64,000 bases of DNA from Incurvaria masculella (taxonomy: Eukaryota > Arthropoda > Insecta > Lepidoptera > Incurvariidae): assembly GCA_946894095.1 (NCBI GenBank), contig OX335642.1, positions 16,379,021 through 16,443,020 on the forward strand. Reading direction: 5' to 3'. Of this stretch, positions 33,545-42,639 are shown piece by piece. The translations under genes and the position numbers were made by a program. Positions within the stretch are counted from its first letter, which is position 1. Each line of letters opens with the position of its first letter. The notes below the pieces were generated by a model. The model did no database searches. It had not been told where the DNA came from and saw only the letters and a program-made list of their open reading frames with translations.

Positions 33545-33900
33545 CAGCGGCTCTTAGCCTAGTGGCGCGGGGACTTGCCTAGCATACCAGAGGCCTGGAT
33601 TCAAATCCTCGCCCCGTTCATGCACCACTTTCTTTCTGGTTCTGAGTTGGATGAGTTCATTTCGTCACAAATGCTCCATGGTTCGGAATATATGTAAAAC
33701 TGTAGGTCCCCTTCCCCATACTAGGTGGTAGGGTTTAAGCTTGCCCGGGTTGATTAAACTATGGTGGGAGCCGTAAATAAAAATTTCCATGTTTTCCATC
33801 CAGTGCAGTGCCGTGCTCATAAAGGCATAAGGGAAGGTCCTGGTATAGCGCCTTATTCCTTTGGGAAGGTGGCCATACATGTCAGGTTCCATAAAACAAA
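33545..33900 (+). mobile_element. SINE, clear tRNA head and full body
   Basis: Good Pol III boxes: TAGCCTAGTGG (A box) and GGATTCAAATCC (B box). The body follows (CATGGTTCGGAATATATG, TGTAGGTCCCC, AGGTGGTAGGGTTTAAGC, GGAAGGTCCTGG) to CATACATGTCAGGTTCC. It is the best tRNA-headed example together with 59145-59515, and lies in the E6-E7 intron. Confidence 0.85.
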
Positions 33901-34430
33901 TCTTACCATGCTAACTGATAAATTTCAATTCTCTTGGCAGAATAACTGTACCATGCACTGATAATTTTCGCAAATGTTGTAGGAATCAACTAAGCACCTC
34001 TTGGCTCTTTGGAATCGATGCAGCGCGGAGTAGTGCGTCTTGTCGACTACCCCAAGTTATCTCTGAATTTAAAGACAGAATACGTAAGAGTCAGTCCTCC
34101 GCTCCAACTCCGAGGGCATGTGTTTCATCGTCTGCACCACGGAGTGTGCTCTTCTGAGCTGCAAAATGAAAAATGGATGGAGGGAATCCTCCATCCATTT
34201 TCTACTATCGCTCAGCGCAAAACAGGCAGTGTGCACACACTTTTAAAATAAAAACCAATAGATTCGCTATATCTTTTATCTATAATATACCGTAAATATA
34301 TAATGACCTACATTTTACATGGGTTCCGAATCTGGATAGCCTCTACACCATGAGCTGTACGCAAATGCAACTAAACGTCAGATTTGATCACTCACTTGCA
34401 TTTGCACCCGGCGAGTTCATTTACCAAGGT
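33900..34430. mobile_element. Foldback element copy split by a LINE fragment
   Basis: 33900-33960 (TACCATGCTAACTGATAAATTTC) and 34360-34430 (reverse: CAAATCTGACGTTTAGTTGC) match opposite parts of the foldback element at 40143-40345. Between them, 34000-34255 is a plus-strand LINE piece reading RGVVRLVDYPKLSLN and GVCSSELQNEKW with frame breaks. The LINE piece has a 14-bp hairpin, AAAATGGATGGAGG (34170-34183) against 34188-34201. Confidence 0.55.
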
Positions 34431-34899
34431 AGCACTACTGATGGTGGTGTTTTTTTTACATAGGGATAAATATACACTTATATAGGGGTGACAATGCAAC
34501 TTTTAATCTGGAAAAAACATATTTTCCATATTGTACCGAGCGCTTTGGAACCCTTTACTCCTAAACGGCTTGACTTATTTTGTTTTTTTTATTTTTTATT
34601 TATGGGGTTACCTGGATGGTTCTTAGCTATAGTTGGACTCGGTAAGTGGCGCTTAGTAGAGATCTATGTAGATAATCCTATAAACTGACAGGTTTAATAT
34701 GCCCGGGAAGGTTTCCGATCACATTTACCTGGCTCCGCTCGGGTGAATGTCGAAAACTAATTTTCCCCGAGCGGATCCGGCTCCGAGCTTTCATAAAAAG
34801 GTTCCCGACGCGCATTCAATTAACGGGCAACAAAGTCCAGTCCAGTGTAAAGTTACATCAAAGTTGGGCTCAGATGAAACTATCCCGGCGTTATTAATT

Positions 34900-35050
34900 C
34901 CTGAGAGTAAGCCGGGAATTCGAGGCAGCTCTCGGGCCGGCCCGCCCGGCGGCACGCCCCGCCGCGGCCACGCCCCCTCGCCGGCGGGGCGGGGCGGGGC
35001 GGGGCGGGGCGGAAAAGTCGATACCGCCGGGATGTTTTCAGGAGTGCTAC
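34900..35050. promoter_or_regulatory. CpG-rich patch with (GGGGC)5 GC-box cluster
   Basis: GGCACGCCCCGCCGCGGCCACGC-type GC boxes are followed by five tandem GGGGC units at about 34985-35012. Such clusters bind Sp/KLF factors and can fold as G-quadruplexes. It lies in the E6-E7 intron and could be an internal promoter or simply a GC-rich insertion. No transcript start is evident. Confidence 0.4.
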
Positions 35051-35239
35051 ACGTAAATTGAATACGCTCCCGATAATGAGGGTCCCATTGAAGCAGGCTC
35101 GATCGAGGCGAGCTTCCATCGGGGGACGAAATGATTGAGTTCAAACATTTCTACTTTATTCAAGTGGAATTGCTTTTGTCTGTCAGACCATCGGCGTAGA
35201 AACCTCATTGGTTCCGACACTTTTTATTAATTTCATGTG

Positions 35240-35675
35240 ACCTAACCGATCGTCATTATAACAGCCTAACACACCACATCGGAACTATGTCTTGCCTGGA
35301 CTATTCTCTTGCTAATGTATTTTTTTTTTCATTGCTGCTTCTACCATCTTTCATTCAGTGCGATGGTATCAACCCGGGCGGGATAGGATTAACACTACTA
35401 TAAAGACCTAGAGTTTAACGTATAATCCGAACTACGGTCAGCCTCAACGGTCGAAAACGGTCACCCAACTGCGCTCAGGGCGTGTATTCTTGGCATTCAG
35501 TCATTGCGGATTCAGTAGAGTTAACAGTAATGTCAAAGTAAATTCTTCTTCTGTTAACTCTACTGAATCCGCAATGACTGAATGCCAAGAATACACGTCC
35601 AGAGCTGAATCAACCCGTTTATCGAACTGCAAAGCGTCGCACCACTCAGCTTCCGAGGCGAGGTTAGGTTAGGTT
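35240..35675 (-). mobile_element. SINE with 5S-type head, interrupted by a perfect hairpin
   Basis: The minus strand reads GCCTCGGAAGCTGAGTGGTG, then the hairpin, then CTGAGCGCAGTTGGGTGACC, GGCTGACCGTAGTTCGG and the degraded common body. The 117-bp hairpin is at 35481-35597. Confidence 0.68.
35481..35597. mobile_element. Perfect 47-bp inverted repeat (hairpin MITE-like insert)
   Basis: Arms 35481-35527 and 35551-35597 are exact reverse complements (47 of 47) around a 23-base loop. They begin CGTGTATTCTTGGCATTCAG. Perfect arms suggest a recent origin. It sits inside the head of an older SINE. No convincing target duplication is visible. Confidence 0.9.
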
Positions 35676-36387
35676 ATGTTAAATGAAATAAGTGTCAGTG
35701 TATCTTTGATCATTTTCTAACCCTGGTTACTACGTTTCAATAAAACTTCGCTGAGATATTTCGAAATGAATCGCTATCTGTATGACACCTAGAACACCGG
35801 ACTGCAGACACCACTTGAAAGGGCAGAATCTTCTGAAATCTGAGAAGAACTAACCTCTTAGCACGCAGTATGCGGTTACTTCAAGTAATCTATTGTATTG
35901 TATTGTATAGTTTATTCATCATCCATAGACAGTACACTGCACTCGGATTTGTCATATTTTAGCATTGGCCAGTTCAGCAAAACAAAACACAGCGAAGAAG
36001 AACTGGAAAGAAACTCCGCTGTTTTTTTTTTCAACGTCCACTTAGTCTAAGTTTACAAAAGTGTTTTAAAAAAAACATAGGTAAAACCCTAAATTCACAT
36101 GAATACACAAAAATTTACAATCCATGCCGTATGCAACAGTTCATGACAAATATCATTTTATTTGCAAAGACAATCCCCTCCAACTAATATGTTGCCAATT
36201 GGAGCAGGCCAGTCCCCACAAACAGCACCCGTTCACGAGCATCACGCCGGGCACAGCCATTACCTCTTTCAACCATATTTTAGGGAAAGAGATAACCTGA
36301 GCCAAGCATCAGTATTGTGTGTACAGTATATTTCTAATACATTTGCACCGACGGTTTCTGTTTCGTTTGTTCTTGTTCTTTGCCCTT

Positions 36388-36905
36388 GAGGTGACCCTTC
36401 CCTAACTCAATCGCGGGCACGGTACAAAACCGTGCTAAAAAAGAAAGGCTCCGTGATGAGGGGGATGCTACATGTCCACAAAGCAGACAATACGCATTGC
36501 TTGATTTGGTAACATTTACGAAAATTTTATTTACAAAATGTCTTATAGCTAAGAGTGAATCACGACCGATGTAGTCAAAAATCAAACAAAAACCAAATTG
36601 ATTATAAGTCTTCATGAAACAAACTAGGTTTTATGACTCTTCTAACCTTTTTAAGATGTTTTTGTTTCATCGTTGAGTAATCCATGTTCAAAGTTATTGG
36701 TATTGTATACTAATTGTATAAGCGTGATTGTATGAAACGCACGAAAAATTCTAATTTTCGGACTTTTTATAACTTAGAAATCAAAAACTATTTTACAATG
36801 CCATCAGACATCTAGTTCGATCAAATAAAGCTGCTTCAAGTATAATTTTGCATTTATGACAAGAAATATGTGCATGATCTTCTTTCCACGTTTCTATGGG
36901 GAGTT
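36388..36905. mobile_element. Diverged copy of the TTAA-type MITE
   Basis: Shares GCGGGCACGGTACAAAACCG, GGCTCCGTGATGAGG, ATGTCCACAAA and ATCTTCTTTCC with the two full copies, in the same order. The ends are degraded (GAGGTGACCC at left), the right TIR is lost, and there are internal deletions and insertions. It lies in the E5-E6/E7 region of FoxP. Confidence 0.75.
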
Positions 36906-36949
36906 GAGAATTGTTTGGCATTAGCATATAGATCTAAGTATGTATTTCA

Positions 36950-37245
36950 CTACTGTGGACGGAAAGCCAGCAAAGTTTCTTTTCGGATTCTTTTTTACTG
37001 TTTGATCGAAACGCGGACTATCAGTTTTTGAGGTTACTAAGCCCCGGTTGCACGAAGAGACGGCCGAGTTAATCAATGTTCAAACACGTCACTTTCAGTG
37101 ATCCGCATAGAGTTCCTTCCATACTGTCCACACAAAGTGACGTGTTTGATCATACTTTGACGTTGATTTTGATTTTTTGTCCTTTCGTGCACTCGTCCCT
37201 TAGTATAATTTGACTGCCAAAAAAGTTAAATGAAATGAAATGAAG
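36950..37245 (+). mobile_element. LINE 3' tail carrying an inserted MITE
   Basis: The LINE tail (GCAAAGTTTCTTTTCGGATT ... GTTAAATGAAATGAAATGAA) is split by about 165 bp with inverted ends CTAAGCCCCGGTTGCACGAA and (reverse) CTAAGGGACGAGTGCACGAA. Further matching inner arms are AACACGTCACTTT / AAAGTGACGTGTT. The insert lies at about 37037-37203. The tail ends close to the E6 donor region. Confidence 0.65.
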
Positions 37246-37255
37246 CTATGCTCAC

Positions 37256-37376
37256 TTGAGGAATGCCTGGTGGTCCTCCGCTACGGCGTCGCAGCCGGGC
37301 CACTTGCACACCCCGTGTCCGTACAGCGGGTGCTCCTCCAACTCGCCCGCGCCGCCCCACAGCAGCATGCCTCCAG
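37256..37376 (-). CDS. FoxP: FoxP exon E6 (first half of C2H2 zinc finger)
   Basis: The exon has 121 bases with acceptor ATGTCCCAG and donor CTCAA|GTGAGC. It encodes predicted residues 229-267, ending [18 protein letters not shown] and HQAFLK. The finger begins at C251 and C256 (C-X4-C), and the His pair is on E7. The [12 protein letters not shown] signature is diagnostic of FoxP. Phase 1 in and phase 2 out match E5 and E7. In FoxP the finger works with the adjacent leucine zipper in dimerisation. Confidence 0.96.
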
Positions 37377-37916
37377 CTGGGACATTCACTCTTCACTCAC
37401 TACGTCTGTATTGCACGCCGCTTTCATTATTCAAAACATACGATAAAAAATACGAGAGGTGCAGGCGCACTCCCGGTAGGCACGAAGTTCCTTTCGCTAT
37501 ATTACGTATTACCTCAAGAAACACTTTATAGTCAGACGGACTAATATTTCACAAGCGCCGGTCGTCAAGTTAAACACGAGATTATGGTGGAAGCGCCAGA
37601 AGCCTATTTTTATTGAATGGACGCACACTGTTTCAGAGCGCTCCGTTTGCATTTCGGTCATATTCAATAATGCATTATTTTTCACGAGGAAAAAGACAAA
37701 CGGAGAAAGATCCAGGCTGATGTTACCGTTCAGGCCTCAAAGTAATTTGGGTTGACGGGAGGACTGAAGGTCTGTCTCTGTGACAGCAAAAGTGTCGCTC
37801 GGACAATTTTCCTCCTGTTACTCCCATCCGCCAAACGCGCGATAAGGAACATAGACCCAAAGTAGTCAAACATTTCTAAACATTTGAATATTAATAATTA
37901 ATTTTAAATAAATTAA

Positions 37917-38501
37917 TTGTACCAGGTGCTGCTTCTGCATCGCGGCCGGGGAGCCCTTCAACGGCGGCAAGTTTTAGCTATAGTTGGTCCTGCAGCCGCG
38001 CCGTCTGCTCGAGCTTTGTCAGCTCGGAGCTTGGGTGCAGGTAACACTTACCGGCTTGGGGGTTGGTGGGTGGTAGAGGGGCCATCTCGTGCAGCAGGTA
38101 CTATCGCTGCATTGCCTACAGCTGCTGCACCAGGTGCTGCTGCTGCATCGCGGCCGGGGAGCCCTCCTGCGGCGGCAGGTGGCCCTGCTGCAGCAGGTTC
38201 AGATGCAGCTGGTCCAGTAGCCGCGCAGTCTGGTCGAGCTTTGTCAGCTCGGAGCTTGGGTGCAGGTAACACTTACCGGCTTGGGGGTTGGTGGGTGGTA
38301 GAGGGGCCATCCCGTGTAGCAGGTATTGTCGCTGCATAGCCTGCAGCTGCTGCACCAGGTGCTGCTGCTGCATCGCGGCCGGGGAGCCCTCCTGCGGCGG
38401 CAGGTGGCCCTGCTGCAGCAGGTTCAGATGCAGCTGGTCCAGTAGCCGCGCAGTCTGGTCGAGCTTTGTCAGCTCGGAGCTTGGGTGCAGGTAACACTTA
38501 C
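37917..38501 (-). repeat. FoxP: Tandem 225-bp copies of FoxP exon E5 with its splice donor
   Basis: Downstream of E5 the same sequence repeats with a 225-bp period. Copy 2 ends at a donor whose exon edge is 38277. Copy 3 ends at a donor with its edge at 38052. Copy 4 is broken off near 37917. Each unit holds about 203 bp of exon, the GTAAGT donor and 22 bp of intron, so donors recur every 225 bp. Copies 1 and 2 are open and nearly identical. Copy 3 has a TAG at 38116-38118 in place of a Gln codon. Copy 4 has a TAG and lost homology. Copies 2-4 lack the pyrimidine-rich acceptor of copy 1. Either the copies are skipped as intron, or copy 2 is read as a longer Gln-rich exon (38277-38712), which also ends in phase 1. 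Confidence 0.9.
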
Positions 38502-38712
38502 CGGCTTGGGGGTTGGTGGGTGGTAGAGGGGCCATCCCGTGTAGCAGGTATTGTCGCTGCATAGCCTGCAGCTGCTGCACCAGATGCTGCTGCTGCATCG
38601 CGGCCGGGGAACCCTCCTGCGGCGGCAGGTGGCCCTGCTGCAGCAGGTTCAGCTGCAGCTGATCCTGAAGCCGCGCCGTCTGCTCGAGCTTCGTCAGCTC
38701 GGAGCTCAGGTG
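38502..38712 (-). CDS. FoxP: FoxP exon E5 (Gln-rich), first and genuine copy
   Basis: The exon has 211 bases with a good acceptor (TCTCTTTGTCTCAG) and a consensus donor (AAGCCG|GTAAGT), entering in phase 0 and leaving in phase 1. It encodes predicted residues 158-227, including HLSSELTKLEQTARLQDQ, LNLLQQGHLPPQEGSPAAM and QQQHLVQQLQAMQRQYLL. This corresponds to the Gln-rich region between the N-terminus and the zinc finger of FoxP proteins. The final G pairs with CT of E6 to give Ala. The exon and its donor are repeated downstream (see 37917-38501). Reading through the donor into copy 2 stays in frame, because the unit is 75 codons. Confidence 0.88.
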
Positions 38713-38972
38713 CTGAGACAAAGAGAACTTTCTTGGCATATTCGAGTAAGCACATTGGATATTATGTTGATGATTTGTAAACGATTACATCGTGAATAAA
38801 CCTTAATACTTAAACATGAAGGTGTTTAAGCGTCTGCTGTTCCCAAATAGGTCAGGGGAGTATAAGTTACTGGGTTGTCTAGAAAACAATGCATGAAGGC
38901 CCGTCAGGTAACTGACGATTAAAGAGCAATAGGATCGGCGATGAGATCCAGTAATGTTTTGAGTTGACAAAC

Positions 38973-39203
38973 CTGCTTCTGTATCTGCCGGTGGTGGTGT
39001 TGGAAGAGTCTCTGCTTCATGAGCGCCTGCAGCTGCGCCGGCGCGAGCAGGTGCTGGTCCAGCAGCTGCATGGCGAGCAGGTCGGGCGCGGCGAGCGCGA
39101 GCGGGCTGCTGCGCTGCGGAGGAGTGGCGGCGCGCTGCTTGGTCGGCGGCGTGGGCTCGCGGGGGGAGCCGGCCGCGTGCGCTGGGGAGGACGGCGCCGG
39201 GGA
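38973..39203 (-). CDS. FoxP: FoxP exon E4 (start of Gln/Leu-rich region)
   Basis: The exon has 231 bases in phase 0 at both ends, with acceptor TCCCAACAG and donor AAGCAG|GTTTGT. It encodes predicted residues 81-157: a Ser/Pro/Ala-rich first half, then LLDQHLLAPAQLQALMKQ and HHHRQIQKQ. The second part matches the conserved FoxP segment (LSPQQLQALLQQQ in vertebrates) that leads into the polyglutamine region. This match ties the N-terminal exons to FoxP. Confidence 0.9.
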
Positions 39204-41008
39204 CTGTTGGGACCACAACTATAGAATCAATATGGTTATAAAAAGCGACACTCCGCTCGATCAGATGGGGCTCGCAGCCGGAACTGAGGGTCCGGCTGTT
39301 TGAATCAGAGTACCGCGGGGGTTGGGATTTAGCCCATCGTCGGCTTCGGCCTTCGGTCCCCAACATTTGAAGTTGATCTCAGCGTTCAACTGTTTGTAAC
39401 TCAAGTTAGCTGCAGGAGCGGATGATGTTTATTTTCTCGACAAATCATGTCCGCGCGCAGCGAGCGTTCCAAGTACCAAGTCGTAATGGGTTGCAGAGGG
39501 AAAGGGCTGCGGGGCAGGTGAGTTGTCCTTGTTAAGTTGGACGCTCCAGACGAAAGTCAGGGCTTAATGATACCTCCGGTGCCAGTCTAGAGAACTAGAA
39601 GCGCAAGCGCTAGTAATTGTGCCGGTCTATCCAGCCACGTAGCAAGGGAATGCAGAGATGAATTATGTGCTTCGGAAAGTGCGTACGCTGACTAAACAAC
39701 TCCGGTACCATACTGGAGATATAGGAGTCAGCTTATCTGTCGTCCCGAGCGTGGATTAAAACGTTAGCAGCTTCGGTTGCGAGCCGTGAACGTGCATTAC
39801 CTGTCTGGAGAACAGGGAATGGACTTTCCTCATGTGGCATTCGCACATTAGCAGTACCAATTCAATAAGCGGTGGCGGACCTACCGAAGATCTAGAGTGC
39901 TATGGTCCCCGCCGGGACGATTTCAGATGTTCCACGGGAATTGCTTCTCCCTATGCATCACTGGGAGCGCTAAATAATTTACAACGAAGGAAAAGTAGAA
40001 TAGCCTGCACAAACAACATACCTCTTGAAAATACAAAAGGCATGTGGTTAGCTGCAGGAGCGGGTAAAGTAGTTGTCTGGCAAACACGTCTCCTGACGGA
40101 AGAGTTAACATTGCATCTGGGGGGTTAGGGAAGAATAACTCGCCAGGTGAATCGCAGGTGAACGGGCAAAAGAGTGATTAAATCTGACATTTAGTTGCAT
40201 TTCGTACCATGCCAGCTGGTAAATTTCAGTTAACTTGCCCGAATAACGCGTCGTTTGACAGTTAGCATGGTATGAAATTCAAATAAACGACAGATTGAAT
40301 CACTGTCTTGCCTATTCACCTGCTATTCACATGACAAGTTAACTCTCTTTTGGCTCGGATGATTAACAATAGAATCTCGGCTAGCTCGGAAGCAAAAGAA
40401 TAACTCGGAAACTTTAAAACGCAAAGACATGTGCAACGGGAACGGTGATGCTATCGTTAACTGGCTGACGACAGCGGAGTTCCGCGCAGGGCAGCGGCAG
40501 GAGGATTGACTTCCAAGCCAGGTGTAGACCGAGTCGTACAGCCTCCAGCTGCTCGGCTGAGCGTCGAGAAATTGGCGCCGAAGAAGTAGGACGTATTTGT
40601 TGAGGTTGCGTGGCTAGTCCCCTTGTGGGGTAAAATAGTTTTAACTCATTAGACTTGCTTGTTGTTTTGCGTATGTGCGCACAGCTTAGAATGTGATAGT
40701 GACATTTTGTTAGATTTACTTATTGACATTTTGTTATATAAAAAACAAGTAACATAGGTGCTGTTTAATATTATCGTTTTATTGGTTTTATCAAACAGCA
40801 CATACCTTTTAATAGCCGGGTTAAAGTTTTTATTTTTTTGCATATGTTACCCGTGGGCCATAATATCGAATCGATTGACACCGCATTCATCAAAATCGGA
40901 TGAATCGTTTAAGCGCTACGGTGGAACATACGTAAATACAAATATCCTTTTGGCTTCGCCGTAATCGGGTGTTTTCACTAATTAATTCTTAAGATTGATT
41001 TCATTTAA
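39204..41008 (-). other. FoxP intron E3-E4, mostly unassigned
   Basis: Apart from a foldback element (40143-40345) and the MITE starting at 41009, I see scattered short words recurring locally (GTTAGCTGCAGGAGCGG at about 39408 and 40049). There is no ORF with splice sites. A GC-moderate stretch at 40440-40600 is not recognised. Confidence 0.45.
40143..40345. mobile_element. Foldback element with long imperfect arms
   Basis: GGTGAATCGCAGGTGAACGG through CATTTCGTACCATGC pairs with TGTGAATAGCAGGTGAATAG through ATTTCATACCATGC on the other strand: arms of about 68 bp, roughly 78% alike by eye, around a 60-bp centre. There is no ORF. A second broken copy is at 33900-34430. Confidence 0.7.
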
Positions 41009-41549
41009 GGTGGCCCAACCCAGCGGCCCTAACTCATTCGCGGGCACGGTACAAAACCGTGCTGTTGCGCTCTGGGACCTTCTCTGTTTCAAAGAATAAG
41101 ACAGGCTCCGTGATGAGGAAGATGCAACATGTCCACAAAAAAGACAATGTGCATAGTGTATGATTTGGTAAGATTTACGAAAATTTTAATTTCAAAACGA
41201 CTTATAGCTAAAAGTAAACCACGACCGCTGTAGTAAAAAACCGAACAAAACCCAAATAGATTATAAATCTTGATTAAATAAGCTATGTCTGATCACTAAT
41301 CTTTTTAAGATGTTCTTACTTTATCATTGCGTAATCCACCTCCAAAGTTATTGTATAAAACGCGCGAAAATGCGAACTTTCGGACCTTATAACTTAGAAA
41401 CCAAACACAATTTTACAATGCCAACGGTCATCAGACATCTAGTTCGATCAAATAAAGCTATTTTGAGCAAAATTTTGGATCTCTGACAAGAAATATGGGC
41501 GTGATCTTCTTTCCCCTTTTGTATGGGGAGATGAGCGGGATGGGCCACC
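41009..41549. mobile_element. TTAA-type MITE, copy 2 (541 bp)
   Basis: Same TTAA duplications (41005-41008, 41550-41553) and inverted ends as the copy at 43-584, in the same orientation and very similar throughout. It lies inside the FoxP intron between E3 and E4, and its right end is about 25 bp from the E3 splice donor. Confidence 0.88.
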
Positions 41550-41578
41550 TTAAGAGTAGATGTGGCTCTGTGGCTCAC

Positions 41579-41705
41579 CCTGGCGAGGGCGAGCGGCTCG
41601 TGGTCCCGGTGCGGGCTGGCGCGGTGCTCGGGCGAGCTGCGCCTGCGCCGAGCCCCGCGCGCCCCCTCCACGCCGCTTGCACCCCCACCGCCACCACCGC
41701 CCCAC
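41579..41705 (-). CDS. FoxP: FoxP exon E3 (Gly- and Arg-rich N-terminal region)
   Basis: The exon has 127 bases with acceptor ATGCGCAG and donor CCAGG|GTGAGC. It starts with one base completing the Arg codon from E2 and ends in phase 0, as E4 requires. It encodes a run of seven glycines, then a basic stretch (GARRRRSSPEHRAS) and DHEPLALAR, predicted residues 39-80. It is strongly GC-rich compared with its flanks. The right end of a TTAA-type MITE lies about 25 bases into the following intron, next to the donor. Confidence 0.75.
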
Positions 41706-42467
41706 CTGCGCATATTCATATTCGACTATGGCAATAGTTTACAATTGTTTTTGAGGGCGTTATAAGGGCGTTGTGTTCAGTTTCATAAAGATGTTCGTAA
41801 ATCAACATTTAATTATGTTTTAAAATAACCACTACTAATTTCGATAATCAAAAAAGTAAATATGTAGATTGATGGTCTAGCTATAATTGAAAGATAAATC
41901 CAAAAGTCTCTGGTGCTATGTGCTCCCAAATTAGACCAATATTCATAAATTTATTTATTTATTTATTTATTTAGTAAATCAACAGCTTATATTGACAGAC
42001 ATGTTAACAAAAAATCTTATACTAAAATCCAAGCCAATTATAGATTTCCACTTAATTATTATAATGTTTTGTAGGTATTTTACATTTCGTGTTATTTAAT
42101 CTTTGTGCATTTAATCTAATAATAATTTGCGGGGGAGTAAGGGTATAGGGTGCATGTGAGTAGTGCATGCAAGGGTGTGTATGCGTATGTGTGTAGGTGA
42201 AAAAGGATGAGAGGGTGTGTGTGTGTGCGTGTTGATAAGGGAGGGTGTGTGGGTGAGTTTTTATGTGAACTATTAGCACTAGTTCTATAGGATTAAGGGT
42301 AAAACAAAAGGTACATGAACCTCCATACTTATTTTATGGCATGAGTCTCTTTTCTAGTATTTTGGTCTTAATATTGTTTTTGAACGTTATTTTTGTCGTT
42401 GACAAAGGGTCTACATTGTTGAACATGTTGTTATAGATGATAGATAAATGTTCATAAAAAACGTTTC

Positions 42468-42494
42468 AGGTTCAGTGATGGCTCCAGGCCCTAT
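42468..42494 (-). repeat. Partial copy of the 5' edge of FoxP exon E2
   Basis: The sequence CAGGTTCAGTGATGGCTCCA and the following CAGGCCCTATG repeat the acceptor-proximal edge of E2 (42600-42626: CAGGTTCAGTGACGGCTCCG, then GACCCTGTTA) with a few changes. It lies about 40 bp beyond the E2 donor, in the intron downstream in transcription. Confidence 0.6.
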
Positions 42495-42532
42495 GCAAGA
42501 GTGACGTAGGAAGGATATAAATAGGGTCGTAC

Positions 42533-42624
42533 CTTTCCAGACAGCGGTCCAGCTCGAAGGAGTTAAGTAGAGGCGGCTGAGTGCTAGATGGCGCCGCGGG
42601 CAGGTTCAGTGACGGCTCCGGACC
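42533..42624 (-). CDS. FoxP: FoxP exon E2 (N-terminal region)
   Basis: The exon has 92 bases between acceptor TTAACAG and donor AAAG|GTACGA. Only one of its three frames is open; it encodes residues 8-37 of the predicted protein (GPEPSLNLPAAPSS, then PPLLNSFELDRCLE). It enters in phase 0 and leaves in phase 2, and joins E3 to make a split Arg codon. The segment is Pro/Leu-rich. I do not recognise a named domain. The open frame, splice sites and phase agreement with E1, E3 and E4 support it. A partial copy of its 5' edge lies just downstream at 42468-42494. Confidence 0.72.
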
Positions 42625-42639
42625 CTGTTAAGAAGATGC

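Noticed and set aside
34791..35144. 117-codon minus-strand ORF over the (GGGGC)n patch
   Set aside because: Pro/Arg/Gly-rich low-complexity translation with no splice or domain support.
38063..38799. Cys/Ser- and Ala/Pro-rich ORFs in the E5 repeats
   Set aside because: They are other frames of the repeated Gln-rich exon; only the LSSELTKLEQ frame matches FoxP and fits the splice phases.
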